Shown here: in pieces, positions 16,369-24,278 of the stretch | How positions within the stretch are numbered: the stretch's first letter is position 1 | How the letters are laid out: each line of letters starts with the position of its first letter | Origin: a bacterium | GTDB taxonomy: Bacteria; Krumholzibacteriota; Krumholzibacteriia; JACNKJ01 | DNA: 35,534 bases | Assembly: GCA_024231955.1 (NCBI GenBank) | Contig: JAAEPZ010000146.1 | Span: forward strand, 1 to 35,534 | Direction of reading: 5' to 3' | The notes under the pieces: generated by a model | The model's database searches: none | What the model saw: the letters and a program-made list of their open reading frames with translations, nothing else | Told to the model about the DNA's origin: nothing | Made by a program: the position numbers and the translations under genes

Positions 16369-17820
16369 GTGCAGAGCGATAATGAAAGCTCCCCCCGACA
16401 GACCCGACCGCAGACCACTCGCCGAGGTTTTTTCACCACATCCGCCGCGGCGGCTCTGAGTTTCGTCTATCTCCCCGGGAAAGGTCGAGTTCAGGCTGAA
16501 CCCTTCGCTCGGAATCGCGCCGAGGACTACGACGGTCGACTCTGCTACAACGAGAATCCGCTGGGGCCGTCACCGGCCGCGTTGCTCGCCATGCAGGACG
16601 CCTGCACGCTTGGTCACCGCTATCCCGACTGGTTCAGCAGCGGGCTGGAAAGCCGGATCGCCGCTCACCATGGCGTCTCGGCCGACCAGGTCTGCGCGGG
16701 GGCGGGCGCCACGGAGCTCATCCACCTGATCGCCAGCGCGCTCCTGGGGGCGGGCGACGAGGTGATCACCGCCTATCCCAGCTACAGCCAGATTGAGAGT
16801 GAAGCCCTGGCCCGAGGCGCCTCCGTTGTGCAGGTTCCGCTGGACATGAGCCACGTCGTGGATCTTGATGCAATCGCGGCGGCCATCAGTCCCGCGACGC
16901 GGATGATCTACCTCGTGAATCCGAACAATCCGGTAGCGAGGATCATCGCCAAATCCGATCTCGAAACCTTCATCTCCAGTCTGCCTTCCGAAATCATTCT
17001 GGTTGTGGATGAGGCCTATCACGATTTCGTGCATTCCACTGACTACGAAACCTGCCTCCGCTATGTGAACGAGGCAAGTTCCGTCATCGTTGTGCGGACC
17101 TTCTCCAAGGCTTACGGTCTGGCAGGGGTCAGGGTCGGGTACTCGATAGCCTCCTCGGATCTCACGGACTTGATCGCCTCCCAGCAACCATTCGCAATGG
17201 TCTCGCGACCGAGTCAAGCCGCCGCGGAAGCTGCACTGGATGATCAGACGCATGTTGCCGACACGGTTGCACTGAACGATCAGGCCAAGGCTCTCCTCGA
17301 AGCAGGATTCACGGGCATGGGAATCGAATACATCCCCTCGGAAACGAACTTCATGATGTTCGATACCGGAACCAACGCCAACTCCGTCAAGAACGATCTC
17401 AACGCCAAGGGTTTCCAGGTGCGCACGGGATGGGGCATGCCCCAACACATCCGGGTGTCCACGGGCACGGTGGAGGAGACGAACGGTTTCCTCGGAGCAC
17501 TGGAATCGATACTGGCCGTAGGAGTTTCTGCGCCGGTAATCCCCGCTTTCGCACTCGTATCCACCTACCCCAATCCTTTCAATGGTCGCTGCTCCATCCG
17601 GATCGACATTCCGGATCGCGAACCGACACGATTGATTCTGTATGACCTCAAAGGACGCCGTGTGCGCACTCTTATCAATGGCCGCCTGGATCCGGGACGA
17701 CATGATCTAATCTGGGATGGACGCGACCACCAGGGACATGCCGTGGCATCGGGTACTTATGTCGTCAATCTGACCCAGGGGGAATTCGCAACGAGCCGAA
17801 AAATCATGCTTCTGAAGTAG
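16369..17820 (+). CDS. Tat-exported HisC-like PLP aminotransferase with C-terminal sorting domain
   Basis: A 483-residue protein. Start GTG 16369 is preceded by AGGTGAACCA. Residues 17-22 are TRRGFF, followed by a hydrophobic alanine-rich segment: a twin-arginine signal, fitting a cofactor enzyme folded before export. The fold type I aminotransferase domain covers about 50-385: N61-E62-N63-P64-LGPSP, AGATELIHL, YPSYSQIESEA, NPNNPVARI (HisC usually NPNNPTG), D214-EAYHDF, FSK247AYGLAGVRVGYS with the PLP lysine K247, and HIRVSTGT with the substrate-carboxylate arginine. All key residues are present. About 398-483 is the FlgD-Ig-like sorting module (TYPNPFN, GRRVRTLINGR, ASGTYVVNL, ending MLLK). 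It therefore predicts an active HisC-like enzyme at the envelope or outside. No histidine genes are nearby, so histidine synthesis is unlikely; substrate unknown. Confidence 0.85.
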   Translation: MQSDNESSPRQTRPQTTRRGFFTTSAAAALSFVYLPGKGRVQAEPFARNRAEDYDGRLCYNENPLGPSPAALLAMQDACTLGHRYPDWFSSGLESRIAAHHGVSADQVCAGAGATELIHLIASALLGAGDEVITAYPSYSQIESEALARGASVVQVPLDMSHVVDLDAIAAAISPATRMIYLVNPNNPVARIIAKSDLETFISSLPSEIILVVDEAYHDFVHSTDYETCLRYVNEASSVIVVRTFSKAYGLAGVRVGYSIASSDLTDLIASQQPFAMVSRPSQAAAEAALDDQTHVADTVALNDQAKALLEAGFTGMGIEYIPSETNFMMFDTGTNANSVKNDLNAKGFQVRTGWGMPQHIRVSTGTVEETNGFLGALESILAVGVSAPVIPAFALVSTYPNPFNGRCSIRIDIPDREPTRLILYDLKGRRVRTLINGRLDPGRHDLIWDGRDHQGHAVASGTYVVNLTQGEFATSRKIMLLK

Positions 17821-17821
17821 A

Positions 17822-17857
17822 CGCCGGCGACAAAGGCGGTCGTCTTGACAGCCGGCG
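17822..17857 (+). terminator. Hairpin after the aminotransferase gene
   Basis: CGCCGGC (17822-17828) pairs with GCCGGCG (17851-17857); the 22-base loop contains a minor GAC/GTC pairing. It begins directly after the stop codon, but no T-run follows (CATATATATT), so termination strength is uncertain. Confidence 0.35.
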
Positions 17858-18110
17858 CATATATATTGCTTCTCACACATGTTGTTCGTATATCAACTCA
17901 CCGCATTCCGTCATGGCGAGGGTTTTGGACGTCGGTCGATCAAGTGGGCGAACACAATAAAGAAGAAATAATTAAGCCATTTCGGCGATGAAATTCCCCT
18001 TTTCCTGAAACACTCCATAATTATCAATACTTCATAACTTTCCCTCTCCCAACGGATTGCCTCCGGTGTTAAACTGTTTCACCACAATCCACAGACACCC
18101 GGGAGACACT

Positions 18111-21071
18111 ATGCGCCAGCACCTGATTCCTGCCCTGTTCATCATCTCTCTTCTGATCGCTCCGCCCGCCTTCGCTGCGAATCTCTATGTCTACTCCGAC
18201 GGCAGCGGCGCATACGCCACCATCCAGGACGCCGTCGACGCCGCCGGGAACGGCGATACGATCTGGCTGGCTGAGGGCCTTTACACCGGTCCCGGCAATC
18301 GTGACGTGGAGATTTTCAAAACGCTCACCATCCGCGGTGACGGCATCCCCGAGTTATGCGTTATCGATTGCGGCGGCGACGCGGCCGATCCGCACCGCGG
18401 TTTCATTCTGGAGTCCAACACCTGGACTTTACAGGATTTGACCATCACCGGAGGGCGGAGTGATGATGGCGGCGCGATCTGGGTGACGGAGGGCACCGTC
18501 AACATCGAGGCGTGTCTGTTCCACGACAACGCCGTCACCGATGACGGCGGGGCGATCTATTGCGAGGAGCTCTCAACGGTCAACCTGTCCCAGTGTCGGT
18601 TCGCGAACAATCGCGCCAATGACGTCGGCGGCTGCGTCTACGCCGACACGGAGAGCGACGTCGCCCTCTCCCACTGCACCCTGGCCGACAACAGCGCCGC
18701 GTCCGGAAGCGCTATCTACCTCGACGGCGACGCGAGTTGCGACATCCTGTGCAGCATCATCGCCTACGGACACGGCGGGGCGCCCTGCTCCGAGTACATC
18801 TCCCCCAACTACACCGCAAACTACACCGACATCTACCTCAACGAAGGCGGCGACTGGGTGGAGGGCGTCTACGCTTTAGGCGGCATCAACGGCAACCTGC
18901 GCCTGTCCCCCCTCCTGTGCGATCCTCTCGCGCCGGTGCCCAACCTGGGCCTGAGCGCCAACTCCCCTTGCGACGGCGTCGGCCCCTACGGCTTCATCGG
19001 CTACACCGCCCCGAACCCCGCCTGGCCGAACCCGGTGTACGGGCTGCGTGCGGACGGCACCGGCATGTACCCCGACATCCAGGAAGCCATCGACGCCGCG
19101 CCCACCGGTACGGAGATCTGCCTGGAGAACGGCGTGTATTCCGGCACAGGCAACCGGGAGATCGAGTTCACCGGCGATGCCGTCACCCTCTGCTCCCGCT
19201 CCGAAGTACCGGATAGCTGCATCCTCAGAAATCCCGGCTACAGCACCCTGGTTCTTGGTGGCGACATCGGGGATGATACGATCGTCCTGGGTTTGGGCTT
19301 CAGCAATGACAACAGCACTTATGTCCACGGCAGCGCGGTGCTCGCCACCGGTTCCGCCGGCGCCCGCTTCGTGAACTGCCGGTTCGAGGATCTGATGATC
19401 GATGAACCGGGTGGTGCGATCATGATCGACGCCACGTCGGCCGACCCCGCCACCATAGCGCTCGACGGCTGCGTTTTCAATTCCGTCAGAAGTTACGGAT
19501 ACGGCGGCGCAATCATGGCGACCGGCTGGGACGGTGATATCCGGAACTGCACCTTTATCAATTGCCGCGCCTACGGGCCCGGTCGCAACGGCGGGGCGAT
19601 CAACACCACCGACTACACCGGCCTGCAGATCCAGAACACATTATTCGACCAGTGCGGAACCCACGAGGGCGGGGGCGGCGCTCTTCATCTGACCTACAGC
19701 CCAACGGCGCAGGCGGATATCATCAATTGCGATTTCATCGGTTGCACGTCGGCCGAGAACGGCGGCGGAGCGTATCTGAGAAACGCGGGGGCGGTATCCT
19801 TCTCGGAGTGTCTCTTCGATCGGTGCGTCACGGATAACCATGGCGGCGGAATCTATGTCCGCGGATCCGAAGCCAACCAGACGCTTTCCTTGGAGGGCTG
19901 CACGTTCGACGGCTACAACGACGGCGTTACTCCCGTCGCCGAATCCGGCGGCGGCATTTTCGCCAGCACTATCGAGTCGATCACATTGACGGACACCGCC
20001 TTTACGAGATGCGCCGTCACCGAAAGAGGCGGCGGCGCTTACCTGTCCCGATCGGCGGCGACGGTCACCGATTGCGTCTTCCAAGGCAACAAAGCCCAGC
20101 ACGCGCCGGCGGCCTACTGCAACATTCTGGATCTGCACATGGTGGACTGCGAGTTCGACGCGAACAGCGGCGAGGAGATCGGGGCCATGGCACTCAGCAG
20201 TTGCGACGGCGCTGTCAGCGGCTGCCGCTTCACGGAGAACTCGGGGACGGCGGGCGCCGCGATTTATTGCGCCTGGAACGAGGTCGAAGCGCATATCGAC
20301 GTTGATCACTGCGTCTTCCTGAACAATCTCAGCTCGACGAGCTTCGAATCGGGCATTACCACGGTCTTCAATTCATCCATCGCATTCAACTCCTGCACCT
20401 GGCACGGCAATACGATGGGCGTAGAGCAGGAGACTACCGGTCAGATTCGGATCTTCCAACAAGCAGACGTCTCCCTCAACTACTGCATCATCTCCGGCGG
20501 CGTCAACGCCTCTGCAGTCTCGTTGCACGGGCCGGCGGCCTGCATCATCAACTGCTGCGACCTCTACGGCAATGATCTGGGCGACTGGACCGAGGACATC
20601 GCCGAGCAGTTCGCCTACGAGGGCAACCTCTCGGTCGCGCCGCTGTTCTGCAACGGCCCCGCGGGGATCATTTCCCTGAACGCCGACTCGCCCTGCCTGG
20701 CCGACAACAACATCTGCGGCGCCACCATCGGCGCAGTTGGGCAGGGCTGTTCGGGCGGTGTAGGGATCGCCGATGAGGTGCCGGTCGTGACCACGCCGGC
20801 CCTTCAGCACAACTATCCGAACCCTTTCAACCCGACGACAACCATCGCCTATGATCTGCCCCGCGCCTGCGCGGTCAGTTTGCGTATTCTGGATGTCGAA
20901 GGCCGAATGATCGCCACGCTGCGGAGCGGTCGAACGGAGGCCGCCGGCAGCCACGCCGTGGTCTGGCAGGGTCGGGACGACGCGGGCAACGCGCTCCCCT
21001 CCGGATTCTACTTCGCGGAGCTGAAGGCCGACGGCGTCGAAACGACTCAGCGGATGCTGCTGCTCAAATAG
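18111..21071 (+). CDS. Large secreted double beta-helix protein with sorting domain
   Basis: A 986-residue exported protein. Signal peptide HLIPALFIISLLIAPPAFA with cleavage after AFA; start ATG 18111 after GGGAG. Two beta-helix modules open with the same signature: VYSDGSGAYATIQDAVDAAG near residue 28 and LRADGTGMYPDIQEAIDAAP near 310, each followed by GDTI/GTEI and a GNR(D/E)(V/I)E turn. Many rungs follow of the form C-x-F-x-x-C/N with GGAI/GGGI turns (GGAIWVTEGTVNIEACLF, GGGIYVRGSEANQTLSLEGC). Closing segments DWVEGVYALGG and DWTEDIAEQFAYEGNLSVAP resemble that of the 497-residue protein. About 897-986 is the sorting module (NYPNPFNPTTT to LPSGFYFAEL, MLLLK). Probably a surface adhesin or polysaccharide-binding protein; no catalytic motif is evident. 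A strong terminator follows. Confidence 0.88.
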   Translation: MRQHLIPALFIISLLIAPPAFAANLYVYSDGSGAYATIQDAVDAAGNGDTIWLAEGLYTGPGNRDVEIFKTLTIRGDGIPELCVIDCGGDAADPHRGFILESNTWTLQDLTITGGRSDDGGAIWVTEGTVNIEACLFHDNAVTDDGGAIYCEELSTVNLSQCRFANNRANDVGGCVYADTESDVALSHCTLADNSAASGSAIYLDGDASCDILCSIIAYGHGGAPCSEYISPNYTANYTDIYLNEGGDWVEGVYALGGINGNLRLSPLLCDPLAPVPNLGLSANSPCDGVGPYGFIGYTAPNPAWPNPVYGLRADGTGMYPDIQEAIDAAPTGTEICLENGVYSGTGNREIEFTGDAVTLCSRSEVPDSCILRNPGYSTLVLGGDIGDDTIVLGLGFSNDNSTYVHGSAVLATGSAGARFVNCRFEDLMIDEPGGAIMIDATSADPATIALDGCVFNSVRSYGYGGAIMATGWDGDIRNCTFINCRAYGPGRNGGAINTTDYTGLQIQNTLFDQCGTHEGGGGALHLTYSPTAQADIINCDFIGCTSAENGGGAYLRNAGAVSFSECLFDRCVTDNHGGGIYVRGSEANQTLSLEGCTFDGYNDGVTPVAESGGGIFASTIESITLTDTAFTRCAVTERGGGAYLSRSAATVTDCVFQGNKAQHAPAAYCNILDLHMVDCEFDANSGEEIGAMALSSCDGAVSGCRFTENSGTAGAAIYCAWNEVEAHIDVDHCVFLNNLSSTSFESGITTVFNSSIAFNSCTWHGNTMGVEQETTGQIRIFQQADVSLNYCIISGGVNASAVSLHGPAACIINCCDLYGNDLGDWTEDIAEQFAYEGNLSVAPLFCNGPAGIISLNADSPCLADNNICGATIGAVGQGCSGGVGIADEVPVVTTPALQHNYPNPFNPTTTIAYDLPRACAVSLRILDVEGRMIATLRSGRTEAAGSHAVVWQGRDDAGNALPSGFYFAELKADGVETTQRMLLLK

Positions 21072-21094
21072 AACGTCACATCAGCGCATGTAAT

Positions 21095-21127
21095 AACCCC
21101 GGTGAGCCGATCGCTCACCGGGGTTTT
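21095..21127 (+). terminator. Strong rho-independent terminator of the double beta-helix gene
   Basis: A perfect 13-bp stem, AACCCCGGTGAGC / GCTCACCGGGGTT, with loop CGATC, ends in TTTT, 23 bases past the stop codon. This is a textbook intrinsic terminator. Confidence 0.92.
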
Positions 21128-21141
21128 GCTTTACGGGGGTT

Positions 21142-21402
21142 TTACCTGTGGCCGCAATGGGAGCAGCGGACGCGCACAAAACCATGAGCCGGAATGCCGC
21201 ACTCCAGGTATTTTCGGAAGGTATGTTCCACGTGGGCGGGGACCGGAGCGAGTCCCGGATCACCCTGCCGTGCCCGGGCAAGAAAGGTTTCCAGATGCTC
21301 ACGCAGCAGGCGGTGAAGAACACTTCGCTCCGGGCGCCGGCGGCGATAGAGGTTCGGACAAGCTTTGCCGGGCTGGTCGGCGGGGCTTGCGAGCATGGGC
21401 AT
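21142..21402 (-). pseudogene. IS91-family transposase, N-terminal fragment
   Basis: An 86-residue frame contains YRRRRPERSVLHRLLREHLE, TFLARA, FRKYLECGIPAHGFVRVRC and SHCGH. This is the N-terminal zinc-binding region of IS91-type (Y2/HUH) transposases. It stops just after the first CxxC pair of the zinc site, so the rest of the zinc domain and the HUH nuclease are missing. Its truncated end lies only about 15 bases from the terminator of the neighbouring beta-helix gene. Confidence 0.75.
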
Positions 21403-21414
21403 CCCGCCGAAAGA

Positions 21415-21612
21415 ACGAGGGCTTGGGAAGGCTCAGACTGATGGGATAACCAGAATCGTTCCGGAAAGACAATCGCGCTCTGGAGTATGTGCCGTCGAGA
21501 TACTGACCGTAGTTGAAGTGCAGATTAAAGCCGAACCCGCCCTGAAGATCGTGGCGAATTCGGCTTGATTGCCCAAAATACTGAAAGATTACGGGACCAG
21601 AATGAGACCAGG
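21415..21612 (-). pseudogene. Possible outer-membrane beta-barrel protein fragment
   Basis: Upstream of the IS91 fragment an open minus-strand frame reads LQGGFGFNLHFNYGQYLDGT, then YSRARLSFRNDSGYPISLSL. The alternating small/aromatic pattern resembles transmembrane beta strands of outer-membrane proteins. The frame begins after a TAG and has no start codon with a ribosome-binding site. If real, it is a piece of a gene cut by transposon insertion. This rests on composition only. Confidence 0.3.
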
Positions 21613-21745
21613 AAGTCGACTAGAATATGTAACTCCTTGTCCGGCTCCCTTTCCAATTAGTATGCCTGATCCGTACTTGTTTGCCCCGACCTAATGATCA
21701 ACCAGTGATCGCAATAAGGTCCTGCGTGGACAGGTCACCGTTCCA

Positions 21746-22759
21746 TCAATACAGCTGCAGACCTGATCCAGAGTTGTAAATGGCAGTCACTTCATCTTGA
21801 GTGAGCTCCCTTTCCCAGACCCCGACTTCATCAATCAATCCACCCCAAACTTGATTCACGTTGGTAATCGTTGTGAACGCGCGGCCGATCTGCAGTGCTG
21901 TGCTATGTGAAGGGCCAGCAGGTGAATTTGGCAAAGACGCGGTAAGGATTCCGTTCTGGTAAATCTTGCTCGTGCCACCAGACACATAAATGTAGGTATA
22001 CATATTCCAGACATCGGTCAAGACTGGCGAAGTTCCGAAGAGGTTCAGCCAGGTGTTGTTCGATTGCCAGCTCAACATAGTGGCACAACCGTAATCAGCT
22101 CCGCCGTAACCGCCTGAGTGAAACATGAAGCCGGTCTTTCCTCCACTTGGATGCGTCATTGTGCCAGCCAAAGTGATTTTTGCGGAGGTCTCCTGCTTTG
22201 CCCATAGATTAAGTGTGAAGATGGTCGTACTGAGGTTGACACCGGTTGTGACGTTGTTGGTCGTTACGCCGTCATTAAACGACAAGCACTCGTTTAAAAA
22301 ACCAATATTGTCCCATTCCGCTCCGCTGACCGTCCCATTGTTTCCGTTGCCGCTTGCATCGTCCGCATCCTGGTCGAACGGATAATAGGCTATAATTCCC
22401 TCCAAAAGGTGATGCGCACCCGTAAAAGTGATACTTTCAATATCAGCGCCTGCAACGGTCTGGATGCTATTTGCCGGAGTAAATACGTAGGCGTCTTTGG
22501 TGGGTGTCAATGTGTAGTCGCCATTCTCCAAATCCCCAAAGCTATACAATCCATTTGCGTCAGTCGTAGAAGTAGAAGATTGTTCGCCAGTCAACTCGAC
22601 AGTAACCCCGGGAAGCGCCATACCCGAAGCCGTCACAGAACCAGATATCTGGTACACATTCGGTACATCAGGATCAGTACCTCCGTCGCTGCATCCGGAA
22701 AAGAATGTGAAGGCAACTGCGACGAGTAGCAGTGCAACCTGATTGAACAGTCTTTTCAT
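21746..22759 (-). CDS. Lipoprotein with carboxypeptidase-regulatory-like and LamG domains
   Basis: A 337-residue lipoprotein. Signal peptide with lipobox F-S-G-C, the cysteine at residue 23; start ATG 22759 behind GGAGGA. Residues about 35-110 are a carboxypeptidase-regulatory-like/CnaB-type beta sandwich: YQISGSVTASGMALPGVTVE, STTDANGLYSFGDLENGDYT. Residues about 120-335 are a concanavalin A-like/LamG jelly roll: IAYYPFDQDADDASGNGNNG, TLNLWAK, IYQNGILTASLPN, LQIGR, GLIDEVGVWERELTQDEVTA. It is probably displayed on the cell surface and binds glycans. No sorting module is present, unlike the exported proteins upstream, so it is anchored by lipid instead. It appears to be a single gene. Confidence 0.85.
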   Translation of the reverse strand: MKRLFNQVALLLVAVAFTFFSGCSDGGTDPDVPNVYQISGSVTASGMALPGVTVELTGEQSSTSTTDANGLYSFGDLENGDYTLTPTKDAYVFTPANSIQTVAGADIESITFTGAHHLLEGIIAYYPFDQDADDASGNGNNGTVSGAEWDNIGFLNECLSFNDGVTTNNVTTGVNLSTTIFTLNLWAKQETSAKITLAGTMTHPSGGKTGFMFHSGGYGGADYGCATMLSWQSNNTWLNLFGTSPVLTDVWNMYTYIYVSGGTSKIYQNGILTASLPNSPAGPSHSTALQIGRAFTTITNVNQVWGGLIDEVGVWERELTQDEVTAIYNSGSGLQLY

Positions 22760-22928
22760 CAAGAATCCTCCAGGCAAGTTTAAGTATAAGGAAACCAACC
22801 ACATCGAGTTCAGTCGTGTCGAACATATCGTCGTTCTGGAAACAACTGATCTCAATTAAATGTTACTACAGCAGGTTTCAGTCAGCAACCCGTATCCCAT
22901 GATAAGCCCAGATTCAACTCAAAAACGC

Positions 22929-23106
22929 ATCACCTAATTATTCCAGCTTCCTCAGCAGTCTCTTCGTAGAACACCTCGTGCGGCGTCCTGTAGCGTAGGC
23001 ACTTTATCGGTCAGTGATTCAACCGTTCCATGACCCAATTTATTCCTCTCTCAGACAGATCATCGAAGGACATACTCTTGGGCAGATAGCGTCGGATCAA
23101 CCCGTT
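22929..23106 (-). pseudogene. IS30-family transposase, C-terminal remnant with internal stop
   Basis: The minus-strand frame reads NGLIRRYLPKSMSFDDLSER, then GINWVMERLNH, a TGA stop, and in the same frame CLRYRTPHEVFYEET. The IS30 consensus ends NGLIRRYLPKG..F..., LN.RPRKTLGYKTPxEVF. The TGA sits at or beside the conserved R-P-R position and is probably a mutated CGA. Upstream, the sequence switches abruptly into the long dispersed repeat, so the catalytic part is gone. Confidence 0.8.
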
Positions 23107-23111
23107 ATGGG

Positions 23112-23359
23112 TAGACATTCCAAAGCCCCTTTTCGCATTCCATGCCTCCATCGTGGGTTTTCCAGTGTAACAGGTCCTCCCAATGCCATCATATTCGTGG
23201 GCGCTTCCTGCCGCGGGTGTACACGGCGTTGCCCCCCCTTCGCGGCACCCCTCGCCGCCCAACCCAATCTTGTCGGCTTGCCCCCAAACGGAACCCAGCG
23301 TGCAGGCTCCGTGATGAAAGCGACAAGCCGCATGTCTCAGGGCGGCATGCGGAGCTAGA
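23112..23359 (-). repeat. Long dispersed repeat, copy 2
   Basis: It matches 12557-12856 in the same orientation. This copy lacks the ~52-bp segment and ends with the inverted pair CCGCATG / CATGCGG. On its left it is joined to the IS30 remnant, suggesting that it inserted into, or recombined with, that element. Confidence 0.85.
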
Positions 23360-23463
23360 TATCCCGACTGAAAGTTTCTCGATCAAGATACCGGAGCACG
23401 AGCCGGGTCCATTGGACGACAATCCCATGAAACTGCCTCGGCAGCCAGCCATTTGTGTTCAAC

Positions 23464-23493
23464 AGGGGCGGGAGCCGGACAGCTCCCGCCCCT
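23464..23493 (-). terminator. Hairpin terminator of the regulator/protease pair
   Basis: A perfect 12-bp stem, AGGGGCGGGAGC / GCTCCCGCCCCT, with a 6-base loop lies 8 bases past the stop of the CPBP gene. The minus-strand tail TGTTG is short of T, so the hairpin is stronger than the tail. Confidence 0.65.
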
Positions 23494-23501
23494 TTCATAT
23501 C

Positions 23502-24278
23502 CTAATTCATCAAACTCATCACCAACATCGGGAACACGGCGCCGACAATGTTTGCCGTGGAATGGACCACGATCGCCGGAATCAGGCTGCCGGTTTTTTC
23601 CCGGTAATATCCGGCAATAAGTCCCAGGACGATGCAGGAAACGATGATCAGGACCAGGAACATCCCGCCGAACATGGACAACAGGCAAAGGTGTCCCAGG
23701 CCGAACAACAAGGCGAAGACGGCCACCGGGAGGGATATCCGGGCCCGGAAAAGCGGAAACGTAATACCCTGGTACTTGGCAAGCAGTGACTGGCAAAGGC
23801 CGCGATAGAACACCTCTTCGATGATGCTGGCGTAGATCCACACCGAAAGAATCGTACTCAGGAATCCCTTGCCCATAGGACCCGACATCTCATCCGGTCC
23901 GGGACCAGGGCCATCGACCGGTGGCGGGCCGCTGGCGCCACTCATTTCTCCGCCCGGACCTCCGAAAACGGACATGGCAATCATCGCGATGACAAACAGG
24001 GCGACTTGACAGGCGATCGTTATCAGGACCGGTTTTGCCAGCTGGGATAAGCGGACTCCCTTGAATCCGAAACGACGCAGGTCGCCCTTGCCGATGATCA
24101 ACATCGCAGCCAGGGAGAAGACCAGGAAAAAGGTTTGGGTCAGATCGCCGGAGCCGAGCCAGGTCAACGACTGACGCAGGGCGCGCAACGGTGCGAGGTC
24201 CGGCAGGACGTAAAGGGATAAGTAGTAGATCAGTGCCCAAAGTGACAAACTCAACAGCAGACTATGTTTTCGATTCAT
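23502..24278 (-). CDS. CPBP-family intramembrane metalloprotease (CAAX-like)
   Basis: A 258-residue multi-spanning membrane protein. The family motifs are in order: E154-E155-V-F-Y-R159-G (EExxxR), F-G-L-G-H196, and H239-S-T-A-N243. These build the metal site and the glutamate base of the Abi/CPBP protease family. A 35-residue Gly/Pro-rich loop (GGPGGEMSGASGPPPVDGPG region, residues about 107-140) precedes the first motif and probably faces the periplasm or cytoplasm as a flexible linker. The ATG at 24278 overlaps the end of the regulator gene by 17 bases, so the two are probably translationally coupled. Bacterial members act in bacteriocin self-immunity, stress signalling or peptide processing; the substrate here is unknown. 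Confidence 0.85.
   Translation of the reverse strand: MNRKHSLLLSLSLWALIYYLSLYVLPDLAPLRALRQSLTWLGSGDLTQTFFLVFSLAAMLIIGKGDLRRFGFKGVRLSQLAKPVLITIACQVALFVIAMIAMSVFGGPGGEMSGASGPPPVDGPGPGPDEMSGPMGKGFLSTILSVWIYASIIEEVFYRGLCQSLLAKYQGITFPLFRARISLPVAVFALLFGLGHLCLLSMFGGMFLVLIIVSCIVLGLIAGYYREKTGSLIPAIVVHSTANIVGAVFPMLVMSLMN

Noticed and set aside
16570..17703. 377-residue open frame antisense to the aminotransferase
   Set aside because: Antisense shadow of a GC-rich gene; the sense strand has complete aminotransferase motifs and a matching start.
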